Shown piece by piece: positions 19,319 through 27,132 of a stretch of DNA of 64,000 bases; position 1 is the stretch's first letter; each line of letters starts with the position of its first letter. Source of the stretch: Oscillospiraceae bacterium (GTDB lineage: Bacteria > Bacillota > Clostridia > Oscillospirales > Oscillospiraceae); contig JAAWSV010000005.1 in assembly GCA_022801715.1 (NCBI GenBank), forward strand, positions 1-64,000, read 5' to 3'. Under the pieces are notes generated by a model, which saw only the letters and a program-made list of their open reading frames with translations, made no database searches and was not told the DNA's origin. Made by a program: the position numbers and the translations under genes.

Positions 19319-19365
19319 TCTTAACCTGATTTAGGTTTGCTATTATAACCTATATCAGGTTAAGA
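19319..19365. promoter_or_regulatory. Paired operator dyads upstream of the XRE gene
   Basis: Two AACCT-N5-AGGTT dyads (19323-19337, 19347-19361) inside a larger TCTTAACCTGA...TCAGGTTAAGA palindrome. Confidence 0.65.
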
Positions 19366-19384
19366 TGGAGCTGAAATGTATAAA

Positions 19385-19416
19385 AACCGCTCTGGAGCAT
19401 ATGCTCCAGAGCGGTT
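19385..19416. terminator. Perfect 32-bp loopless palindrome, possible minus-strand terminator
   Basis: aaccgctctggagcat|atgctccagagcggtt; on the minus strand followed by TTTATA. Confidence 0.6.
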
Positions 19417-19420
19417 CAAT

Positions 19421-19449
19421 TTGACAAAAACCGACAGCGCCGATATAAT
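19421..19449 (+). promoter_or_regulatory. Consensus sigma-70 promoter of the toxin mRNA
   Basis: TTGACA-N17-TATAAT exact consensus. Confidence 0.85.
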
Positions 19450-19534
19450 GACAGCAAGCAGCAGGGCGCTGCACAAACGGCAGGCGGTTGGTCCCTCGTT
19501 TTGGGGGATGCACCTCATCCCCCGGAAAGGGGGG

Positions 19535-19627
19535 ATGGCTATGGTTACATATGGCGAGCTTATTGCTTATACCATCATGCTAATCAGCTTTGCATCTCTG
19601 GTTCTCCAGATATGCAAAAGGAAATGA
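19535..19627 (+). CDS. Putative holin-like toxin (Hol-Tox family) small membrane protein
   Basis: MAMVTYGELIAYTIMLISFASLVLQICKRK*; MVTYGEL + TM + basic tail; SD aaagggggg. Confidence 0.78.
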   Translation: MAMVTYGELIAYTIMLISFASLVLQICKRK

Positions 19628-19656
19628 CCGCCCAGCCCCAAACTGACGGTCATTTC
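19622..19656. terminator. Bidirectional hairpin at the toxin 3' end
   Basis: aaatgaccg...cggtcattt stem. Confidence 0.65.
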
Positions 19657-19701
19657 TTTGACATACAGTAGGGACTAACCGCTTGTCGCAGCCGCCCTTC
19701 T
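19622..19701 (-). ncRNA. Candidate antisense RNA antitoxin
   Basis: Minus-strand promoter with predicted start ~19701 converging on the toxin 3' end; 3' end uncertain (19622 or 19385). Confidence 0.6.
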
Positions 19702-19707
19702 GCTTTT

Positions 19708-19736
19708 ATTATAGCGGCGCCCCGCTCCCTTGTCAA
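19708..19736 (-). promoter_or_regulatory. Consensus sigma-70 promoter of the antisense RNA
   Basis: minus strand TTGACA-N17-TATAAT exact consensus. Confidence 0.82.
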
Positions 19737-19816
19737 GCGCCTATCCGTATAAATCGCCTGAATGGCCGCCGGCCAAGCCGCCAGAAAAGGCGCACCGCAG
19801 AGCGGTGCGCCTTTTC

Positions 19817-19891
19817 TGGTGACCCGTACGAGACTCGAACTCGTGTTACCGCCGTGAAAGGGCGGTGTCTTAACCACTTGACCAACGGGCC
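19817..19891 (-). tRNA. tRNA-Glu (UUC)
   Basis: ggcccgttggtcaagtggttaagacaccgccctTTCacggcggtaacacgagttcgagtctcgtacgggtcacca. Confidence 0.95.
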
Positions 19892-19928
19892 ATATATGTA
19901 AACCTGCCATACGGCAGGTTTACAGTAC

Positions 19929-20005
19929 TGGTAGCGGCGACTGGATTTGAACCGGTGACACTTCGGGTATGAACCGAATGCTCTAGCCAACTGAGCTACG
20001 CCGCC
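19929..20005 (-). tRNA. tRNA-Met (CAU)
   Basis: ggcggcgtagctcagttggctagagcattcggttCATaccgaagtgtcaccggttcaaatccagtcgccgctacca. Confidence 0.92.
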
Positions 20006-20338
20006 ATAGATTGTCTCCCGAACGGGCAGGAATTATGATACCCAAAATTTCGCCATTTGTCAATAGGTTTCCTAAATATATTTTTCAACCCCTGTTTCAA
20101 ACGCGCTGGACGCCCCTCCTGAACCGGCCGAAAGGGCATAGAAGCCCCTCCAACCGGGGCCTGTTCCCTTTCCATCGGGGCCTTCTCGGCGTTTTTGCAC
20201 AATTCCCCGGCTTTTTTGCAAAATCCTATTGACTTTCCCAAAGATTCCTATATAATAATAAAGCTTGCGTTTTGCAGGCAATATCCTTGCTCCCGCCGTC
20301 GAGCGGGGGCCATCCGTCCAAAAGGAGGTGCAACAACA

Positions 20339-20635
20339 ATGGCAAAAGTATCCGCGAATTATGAGGTCGTCTATATCATCGACCCCGCCCAGGGCGAGGA
20401 GGCCGTGGCCGCCACGGTGGAGAAGTTCAAGACCCTCGCTGAGCAGAACGCTACCGCTGTTGAGGTTGAGGAGTGGGGCAAGCGCCGCTTGGCCTACGCC
20501 ATCAACTACAAGACCGAGGGCCACTATGTCCTCATGTCCTTCACCAGCGAGCCCGACTTCCCCAGAGAGCTGGACCGTGTCTTAGGGATTACCGATGGTA
20601 TCCTGCGTTCCATGATCGTCTGCAAGGACCTGTAA
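20339..20635 (+). CDS. rpsF: 30S ribosomal protein S6
   Basis: MAKVSANYEVVYIIDPAQGEEAVAATVEKF; followed by ssb-rpsR. Confidence 0.95.
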   Translation: MAKVSANYEVVYIIDPAQGEEAVAATVEKFKTLAEQNATAVEVEEWGKRRLAYAINYKTEGHYVLMSFTSEPDFPRELDRVLGITDGILRSMIVCKDL

Positions 20636-20648
20636 GGGGAGGCACACT

Positions 20649-21110
20649 ATGTCGCTCAACCGCATCATCCTCATGGGCCGCCTGACCCGTGACCCTGAGC
20701 TGCGTCACACCCAGAGCAATATCCCTGTAACCTCCTTCTCCTTGGCCGTGGACCGGGATTTCAAGAGCCAGAGCGGCGAGAAGGAGACCGATTTCATCGA
20801 CATTGTGGCTTGGCGCCAGACGGCGGAGTTCGTCTGCAAGTACTTCACCAAGGGCCGTATGGCCGTGGTGGAGGGACGCCTGCAGATCCGCGACTGGACC
20901 GACCGGGAGGGGAACAAGCGCCGCAGCGCCGAGGTCTACGCCGACAATGTGTACTTCGGCGACTCCAAGCGCGACAGCGCACCGGGGGGCTACGATGCTC
21001 CCCCTGCCTACGGCTCCGCCCCCGCCTACAGTGCCCCCAACAGCGGCTATAACGCCGCGCCCTCCGGCTTTGCGGAGCTGGATGATCAGGATGGCGAGCT
21101 GCCGTTCTGA
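20649..21110 (+). CDS. ssb: Single-stranded DNA-binding protein
   Basis: MSLNRIILMGRLTRDPELRHTQSNIPVTSFSLAV; DDQDGELPF tail. Confidence 0.96.
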   Translation: MSLNRIILMGRLTRDPELRHTQSNIPVTSFSLAVDRDFKSQSGEKETDFIDIVAWRQTAEFVCKYFTKGRMAVVEGRLQIRDWTDREGNKRRSAEVYADNVYFGDSKRDSAPGGYDAPPAYGSAPAYSAPNSGYNAAPSGFAELDDQDGELPF

Positions 21111-21139
21111 ACCAAACTTTTGAATAGGAGGAACCTTCC

Positions 21140-21391
21140 ATGGCTATGGAACGCGAAAATAGACCCGCCCGTCCCATGAACCGCAAGCGCAAAAAGGTCT
21201 GCCAGTTCTGCGTGGACAAGTGCGAGCACATCGACTATAAGGACGCCGCCAAGCTGCGCCGCTTTATCTCCGAGCGCTCCAAGATCCTGCCCCGCCGGAC
21301 CACCGGCACCTGCGCCATGCACCAGCGCCAGCTGACCGAGGCCATCAAGCGCGCCCGTCAGATCGCCCTGCTGCCCTACGTGACAGAGTAA
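21140..21391 (+). CDS. rpsR: 30S ribosomal protein S18
   Basis: [45 protein letters not shown]. Confidence 0.96.
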   Translation: MAMERENRPARPMNRKRKKVCQFCVDKCEHIDYKDAAKLRRFISERSKILPRRTTGTCAMHQRQLTEAIKRARQIALLPYVTE

Positions 21392-21394
21392 AGG

Positions 21395-21428
21395 AAAACA
21401 GGCCGCCCATAGGGCGGCCTGTTTTTTT
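21395..21428 (+). terminator. Terminator of rpsF-ssb-rpsR
   Basis: aaacaggccgccc-atag-ggcggcctgttttttt. Confidence 0.9.
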
Positions 21429-21429
21429 G

Positions 21430-21996
21430 CTACGTCGTCCAAAACTCCACCGCCGCCTCGTACTCTGACGGGGCAGCCCGCCCGTTTTGAACATAGGCGA
21501 CAGCAAATAAAATCTCCGCCATGGACCGATCCAGCAGGCGGAAGGAGAAGCCCCCGCAGTCCGCCAGACGCTCCAAGGTGTACCCTATGAAGCTGCTCTC
21601 GTCGTAGGGCTCAACGGCCTCCCCAGCCGCCAGCCTTTGGACGGCCTGCCGGATTTTCTCCTCATCGTTGGGGTCGTAGGCCCCAATGGCGATGCTGTAC
21701 CCGCGGAGGGTCCCTGAGACGGCCTCCGTGTGCTCATCACTGCCCCCGAAGTGCAGAGGGGCACCCAAAAGGCGCGCAGAGTAGGTGTGCCCAATCGTCA
21801 GCGCACTGGTGGGGACGCAGAGCAGATAGTTGGCGTCCGGCCGAAGCGCCTCCTCCTGTCTGGTGCCATAGAAAAGGGAGTAAACCGGATTGTACGGGTT
21901 CTCCCGCAGGGAGAAGGGAACCCACCGCCCCGTCTCATCCATCACCGCGATAGCTCCGCAGGGAGTCGGCAGATAGTCCATAGAGCTGTCTGTCAT
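21430..21996 (-). CDS. Hypothetical protein
   Basis: 188-aa ORF with in-family codon usage; no domain recognised. Confidence 0.6.
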   Translation of the reverse strand: MTDSSMDYLPTPCGAIAVMDETGRWVPFSLRENPYNPVYSLFYGTRQEEALRPDANYLLCVPTSALTIGHTYSARLLGAPLHFGGSDEHTEAVSGTLRGYSIAIGAYDPNDEEKIRQAVQRLAAGEAVEPYDESSFIGYTLERLADCGGFSFRLLDRSMAEILFAVAYVQNGRAAPSEYEAAVEFWTT

Positions 21997-22132
21997 ATAC
22001 CTCCGTCCCTCCTTTGGGATCCGCTTTTTTCCGATCCCATGTAAAATTTTATTATACCAACCGCCCTGTGCATTATCAAGGCGGGGATGGCATTTTGACA
22101 ATCTGCCCAAAATATGTGGCATAAATTATCTG

Positions 22133-22161
22133 TTTACAAACGCAGAAAAATATGTTATACT
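22133..22161 (+). promoter_or_regulatory. Promoter upstream of the cobalamin riboswitch
   Basis: TTTACA-N17-TATACT. Confidence 0.65.
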
Positions 22162-22177
22162 ATTAAAAAATAAATCA

Positions 22178-22285
22178 TATGTCGTCCGCGCACTGTGGAA
22201 TAGGGTGAAAGTCCCTGCGAGTCGGTCACTGTGAAGCCTCCTAAGAGAGGATCAGCCAGATACACAGGCGGAGGATCTCTTTTCT
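22178..22285 (+). ncRNA. Cobalamin riboswitch
   Basis: GTGGAATAGGGTGAAAGTCCCTGCGAGTCGGTCACTGTGAAG...AGCCAGATAC matches cobalamin aptamer conserved segments. Confidence 0.8.
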
Positions 22286-22589
22286 GCCGAAACCGGAAAA
22301 TGCGTCTTGTTTCGGCCTTGCTGTCACCAGCGGGGCTGTTTTCGCGTGCGCCGGACTGTCAGGCGGACGCGATTTTTGTTAGGTTTCCACTGCGGACCGA
22401 TGGGGCGGTCCGCGGAAACAATAGTACCTTCAACTGTCTATATGAAACCATTTAAGCGGACGACTGGAGTTTTAAGACCTCTCCGGATGTCCGCTTTGAT
22501 GGTTTTCCTAGGGGCACCCATGGTGCGCCTGCCCTGCCGTCGTCCGCCGGAGCGGAGTGGGCCGCGGTCAAAAAAACGCAGACTTTTCC

Positions 22590-22618
22590 TTGACAAACAG
22601 GACAAAAAGCGGTATTCT
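22590..22618 (+). promoter_or_regulatory. Promoter of the met leader/metY transcript
   Basis: TTGACA-N17-TATTCT. Confidence 0.7.
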
Positions 22619-22649
22619 TATAGCAACTTGAGGGAAGGGAGGGCTCTCC

Positions 22650-22709
22650 ATGAAGAACAGCGTCTACATGTGCATGATGATGTTCAGGACTGCCCTCAGC
22701 CTTCGGTGA
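22650..22709 (+). CDS. Methionine-rich 19-aa leader peptide
   Basis: ATG AAG AAC AGC GTC TAC ATG TGC ATG ATG ATG TTC AGG ACT GCC CTC AGC CTT CGG TGA = MKNSVYMCMMMFRTALSLR*; SD gaagggaggg. Confidence 0.65.
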   Translation: MKNSVYMCMMMFRTALSLR

Positions 22710-22755
22710 GGTCCGGTCCCGGCTCTCATGCCCGGACGGTCCTAAGTGGTTGACG

Positions 22756-22788
22756 GCAGTCTGATTCTCAGACTGCTTTTCTTTTTTT
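22756..22788 (+). terminator. Intrinsic terminator (attenuator) before metY
   Basis: gcagtctga-ttc-tcagactgc-TTTTCTTTTTTT. Confidence 0.85.
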
Positions 22789-22822
22789 CCGCGACTATTT
22801 ATTTTACAGGAGGAAGCGCACC

Positions 22823-24103
22823 ATGTCCAATCAGCACATTGAAACCACTTGCGTCCAAGGGGGCTACCGCCCCGGCAACGGTGAGCCCCGGCAGATCCCC
22901 ATCGTCCAGTCCACCACCTTCAAATATGACACCAGCGAGGATATGGGCAAGCTCTTCGACTTGGAGGCCAGCGGCTACTTCTACAGCCGCCTCCAGAACC
23001 CCACCTGCGACTATGTGGCCAATAAGATCTGTGAGCTGGAGGGGGGCGCCGCCGCCATGCTCACCTCCTCCGGCCAGGCCGCCAACTTCTACGCTGTCTT
23101 TAACATCGCCTCCTGCGGCGACCACGTGGTCTCCAGCAGCAGCATCTACGGCGGCACCTACAACCTCTTCGCCGTGACCATGAAGCGCATGGGCGTGGAA
23201 TTCACCTTTGTGGCCCCCGACTGCACCGAGGAGGAGCTGGAGGCCGCCTTCCGCCCCAACACCAAGGCTGTCTTTGGCGAGACCATCGCCAACCCCGCCC
23301 TCACCGTGCTGGATATAGAGAAGTTCGCCAAGGCCGCCCACGCCCACGGGGTGCCCCTGATCATGGACAACACCTTCGCCACACCGGTGCTCTGCCACCC
23401 CTTTGAGTTCGGCTGTGACATCGTCACCCACTCCACCACCAAGTACATGGACGGCCACGCCAGCGCCTTGGGCGGGGCCATCGTGGACAGCGGAAACTTC
23501 GACTGGAGCAGGTACCCTGACAAGTTCCCCGGCCTTACTACCCCCGACGACAGCTACCACGGCGTCACCTACACCCAGCGCTTCGGCAAGGCCGCCTATA
23601 TCACCAAGGCCACCGTCCAGCTCATGCGGGATTTGGGTTCCTCCCCCTCCCCCCAAAGCGCCTTCCTGCTGAACTTGGGCTTAGAAAGCCTCCACATCCG
23701 CATGGAGCGCCACTGCGAAAACGCCTTGGCCGTCGCCCAGTATCTCCAGAGCCACCCCAAGATCGCTTGGGTGAAGTACAGCGGCCTCCCCGGCGACGCC
23801 TACTACGAGACCGCCCGGAAGTACCTGCCCAAGGGTTCCTGCGGCGTGGTGTCCTTCGGTGTAAAGGGCGGGCGCAAGGCGGCGGAGACCTTCATGAAGT
23901 CCCTGCGCCTGGGTGCCATCGCCACCCACGTAGCTGACGCCCGCACCTGCTGCCTCCACCCGGCCAGCTCCACCCACCGCCAGATGAACGACGCGGAGCT
24001 CATCGCCGCCGGCGTCTCGGCGGACCTTGTCCGCCTGAGTGTAGGCTTAGAGAGCAAGGAGGACCTGATCGCCGATCTGGCCCAGGCGCTGGAGCAGGTG
24101 TAA
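22823..24103 (+). CDS. metY: O-acetylhomoserine aminocarboxypropyltransferase / sulfhydrylase
   Basis: PLP Cys/Met metabolism family; SGQAANFYAVFNIASCGDHVV...HSTTKYMDGH. Confidence 0.92.
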   Translation: MSNQHIETTCVQGGYRPGNGEPRQIPIVQSTTFKYDTSEDMGKLFDLEASGYFYSRLQNPTCDYVANKICELEGGAAAMLTSSGQAANFYAVFNIASCGDHVVSSSSIYGGTYNLFAVTMKRMGVEFTFVAPDCTEEELEAAFRPNTKAVFGETIANPALTVLDIEKFAKAAHAHGVPLIMDNTFATPVLCHPFEFGCDIVTHSTTKYMDGHASALGGAIVDSGNFDWSRYPDKFPGLTTPDDSYHGVTYTQRFGKAAYITKATVQLMRDLGSSPSPQSAFLLNLGLESLHIRMERHCENALAVAQYLQSHPKIAWVKYSGLPGDAYYETARKYLPKGSCGVVSFGVKGGRKAAETFMKSLRLGAIATHVADARTCCLHPASSTHRQMNDAELIAAGVSADLVRLSVGLESKEDLIADLAQALEQV

Positions 24104-24237
24104 GGGGCCCTGAGAGCACAAGCGAGCCCCACAAGGGTCCTATTCAAGCTGCCGCGCTGCCCGATTCCCGCTGCGTGGGACACCAGAATTCCTAACTCCT
24201 AATTTTATCCCCACTCTCAAAACGAAGGAGGCCCACC

Positions 24238-25155
24238 ATGCCCATCCGAATCCCCAACGAGCTGCCCGCCACCCAGACACTGACCAACGAGAATATCTTC
24301 GTGATGACAGAGACCCGGGCCATGACCCAGGACATCCGCCCGCTGAAGATTGCCCTCCTAAACCTGATGCCCACTAAGATCGACACGGAGACCCAGCTGG
24401 CCCGCCTGCTCAGCAACACCCCCCTCCAGGTGGAGCTGGAGCTGATCTGCCCCGCCGGCCACGTGCCCAAGAACACCCCGCAGGAGCACATGCTGGCCTT
24501 CTACAAGCACTTTGCCGACATCCGTGAGAGGAACTTCGACGGCCTCATCATCACCGGTGCGCCAGTGGAGCAGATGCCCTTCGAGGAGGTGGCGTACTGG
24601 GGGGAGCTGTGCGAGATCATGGAGTGGTCCAAGTCCCATGTCCACTCCACCTTCCACATCTGCTGGGGCGCGCAGGCGGGCCTCTACTACCACTACGGCA
24701 TCAACAAGGTCCCTCTCCCTGAAAAGATGTTCGGTGTCTTTCCCCACGTGGTGGAGCGGCGGAGCAACATGCTCTTCCGGGGCTTTGACGACACCTTCAT
24801 GGTCCCCCACTCCCGCCACACCACGGTGCTCCGGGAGGACATCGAGCGGGCGGGCTGCCTGAAGATCCTGGCCTCCTCCCCGGAGGCGGGGGTCTACGCC
24901 ATGAGCACAGAAAACGGCCGTCAGATCTTCATCACCGGCCACAGTGAGTACGACCCCCGGACGCTGGAGAAGGAGTATCTCCGGGACAAGAACGCGGGCC
25001 TCCCCATCGCCGTTCCCAAGAACTACTACCCAGACGACGACGACACCCAGCCCCCCAAGGTCACTTGGCGTTCCTGCGCCAACCTGCTCTACAGCAACTG
25101 GCTCAACTATTTCGTCTACCAGACCACCCCCTACGATTTGGGCGAGCTCAAATGA
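24238..25155 (+). CDS. metA: Homoserine O-acyltransferase (MetA family)
   Basis: [66 protein letters not shown]. Confidence 0.95.
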   Translation: MPIRIPNELPATQTLTNENIFVMTETRAMTQDIRPLKIALLNLMPTKIDTETQLARLLSNTPLQVELELICPAGHVPKNTPQEHMLAFYKHFADIRERNFDGLIITGAPVEQMPFEEVAYWGELCEIMEWSKSHVHSTFHICWGAQAGLYYHYGINKVPLPEKMFGVFPHVVERRSNMLFRGFDDTFMVPHSRHTTVLREDIERAGCLKILASSPEAGVYAMSTENGRQIFITGHSEYDPRTLEKEYLRDKNAGLPIAVPKNYYPDDDDTQPPKVTWRSCANLLYSNWLNYFVYQTTPYDLGELK

Positions 25156-25157
25156 CA

Positions 25158-25189
25158 CAAAACGGCCGCGGTTTCCCGCGGCCGTTTTT
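25158..25189 (+). terminator. Terminator of metY-metA
   Basis: aaaacggccgcgg-tttc-ccgcggccgttttt. Confidence 0.9.
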
Positions 25190-25589
25190 GCCGCAGAAAA
25201 CTTTCGCCGCCGTCGTCACATTTTCTCCGGACCGTGCGTCTTAATAGACAACAGCGGGATGTCGGGGGAAGCGGGCGCACACTACCCGCAAGGGGGACGC
25301 CGCATCCGTAAACGGCAGAGCCGCCAACGGCTGCGCTGTGTGTGCCCCTATGGGTGTCCTGCCGGATCGTTCCGGGCAGCAGGGACGGCGCGCCGAGGTT
25401 GTCGCGCCCTACAGGTGCCCTGTCGGTAATGCGGTGGGCGTCGTAAAACGGGCATACAATGTGCGCCCCTACGGGGCCTGATGCAAGCCATATCGCCTCC
25501 GATCTCTAACCGCACATTCAAATCGTCCCGCTGCGCGGGACACCACAACTCCTGATGTCTAATTCCTAACTCAAAAAGGGGGGTTCCCC

Positions 25590-26603
25590 ATGCCGCACAA
25601 GCCGCTCCTCGCCCTGTACAGCCTCACCCACCTGGCGGTGGACTTCACCTGTGCCTTTCTCCTCTTCCGACTCGCCGCCGGCGCGCCGGACTGGGCCTTG
25701 GCCCTTCTGCTCTACAACTTCTGCGCCTTCGCCATGCAGATGCCCTTGGGGGCCATAGCGGACCGCCTCAACCGCAACGGCGTCCTCGCCGCCGCCGGCT
25801 GTGCGCTGACAGCCCTGTCCGCCCTGATGCCCGCCCCGCTCCCCTTGGCCATAGCGGCGGGCCTCGGCAACGCCCTGTTCCACTTGGGCGGGGGCTTGGA
25901 CACCCTCAACGACAGCACGAAGAAGGCCGCCGCCCTGGGCATCTTCGTCTCCCCCGGCGCCCTGGGCCTCGCCTTAGGCACCCTCTGCGGAAAGGCCGGC
26001 CTCCTCCCCTTGGCTCTCCCGCCCCTGATCCTGCTCGTCTTGGCCGTCGCCATCCTGCTCCTCTGCCGCCGGACCTACGGCTCCCTGCGCTATAGGAATG
26101 CTCCGCCGGAGCTGACCTGCGCCGGCCGTCCCGCCGCCATAGTGCCGCTGTTTCTGGTGGTGGTGCTCCGCTCCTACATGGGGATGCAGCAGTCCTTCCC
26201 ATGGAAGGCGGACTGGGCCCTTCTCCTGACGCTGATGCTGGTGCTGGGGAAGGCGTCTGGCGGCTTCCTCTCCGACCGTTTGGGCCCCCGGCGGGCCTCG
26301 ATGGTGTCCCTGACCGGGGCGGGGCTGCTGTATTTCGCCTGCGTCCTCCCTCTGCCGGGCCTTCTGGCGGTGCTGCTGTTCAACATGACCATGCCCATCA
26401 CCCTCTGGGCGGCGGCCCGGCTGCTGCCGGGGGCCAAGGGCTTCACCTTCGGCCTTCTGACCTTCGCGCTGTTCCTCGGCTTTTTGCCCTCCTACATGGG
26501 CTGGCCCCCGCTGCTCACCTCGCCGGCGGCCTATGTGGCGGTGACGGCAATCTCCATGGGCCTTTTGGGCTTGGGACTGATGGGGGAGGGGAGGACATGC
26601 TGA
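25590..26603 (+). CDS. MFS-type membrane transporter
   Basis: Multi-TM; GAIADRLNRNG and SDRLGPRR loops. Confidence 0.7.
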   Translation: MPHKPLLALYSLTHLAVDFTCAFLLFRLAAGAPDWALALLLYNFCAFAMQMPLGAIADRLNRNGVLAAAGCALTALSALMPAPLPLAIAAGLGNALFHLGGGLDTLNDSTKKAAALGIFVSPGALGLALGTLCGKAGLLPLALPPLILLVLAVAILLLCRRTYGSLRYRNAPPELTCAGRPAAIVPLFLVVVLRSYMGMQQSFPWKADWALLLTLMLVLGKASGGFLSDRLGPRRASMVSLTGAGLLYFACVLPLPGLLAVLLFNMTMPITLWAAARLLPGAKGFTFGLLTFALFLGFLPSYMGWPPLLTSPAAYVAVTAISMGLLGLGLMGEGRTC

Positions 26604-26932
26604 TTCCCTTCCTCGTCCCGCTGGCGCTGACCATCCTCTTGGAGGAGGGCTTCGCCCTGCTCTGGGGCCTCCGGGGCCGGCGGCAGCTGTGGCTGGTGGC
26701 CTTGGTGAACTGCCTCACCAACCCCCCGGTAAACCTGCTCTACAGCATCCTCACCACCCTCCGGGGACTGTCCCCGCTGCCGGTGACGGCATTTTTGGAG
26801 ACGGTGGTGGTGCTGGTGGAGTGGATGTGCTACCGGCACTTGGACAGCGGCGTCCGCCGCCCCTTCCTGCTGTCCCTGTGCGCCAACGCCTTCTCCTACG
26901 CGGCAGGGTATCTGCTGCAAATCCTACTGTAA
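26597..26932 (+). CDS. Small polytopic membrane protein
   Basis: MLIPFLVPLALTILLEEGFALLWGLRGRRQLWLVALVNCLTNPPVNLLYSIL; overlaps the MFS stop. Confidence 0.65.
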   Translation: MLIPFLVPLALTILLEEGFALLWGLRGRRQLWLVALVNCLTNPPVNLLYSILTTLRGLSPLPVTAFLETVVVLVEWMCYRHLDSGVRRPFLLSLCANAFSYAAGYLLQILL

Positions 26933-26949
26933 ATCGGGAGGAATCACAC

Positions 26950-27120
26950 ATGAAACGGACATTTTTGCTCATCCTCGCCCTCGCCGCCCTCCTCAGCGCC
27001 ACGGCCTACGCCGACATCATCGGGCCGGGGGAGATGCTGGTGCGCTCCGGCGCGCTGCCGGCGGTGCTGGTCATCGCCGCCGCAGTGGTCACAGCCCTGA
27101 TCCTGCGGCGGAAGAAGTGA
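26950..27120 (+). CDS. Small secreted/membrane protein with signal peptide and C-terminal TM
   Basis: MKRTFLLILALAALLSATAYADIIGPGEMLVRSGALPAVLVIAAAVVTALILRRKK. Confidence 0.6.
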   Translation: MKRTFLLILALAALLSATAYADIIGPGEMLVRSGALPAVLVIAAAVVTALILRRKK

Positions 27121-27132
27121 GGGGGTGGGGGA

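Noticed and set aside
19650-19990. Minus-strand ORFs of 85-86 aa across the two tRNAs
   Set aside because: They overlap tRNA-Glu and tRNA-Met completely; not coding.
22307-22753. 148-aa ORF between the cobalamin riboswitch and metY
   Set aside because: Arg/Pro-rich composition, runs across the promoter and leader ORF, no good SD; likely spurious.
22600-22820. SAM riboswitch upstream of metY
   Set aside because: Expected for a Firmicute met operon, but no SAM-I/II conserved core is visible; the Met-run leader ORF plus terminator explains the region better.
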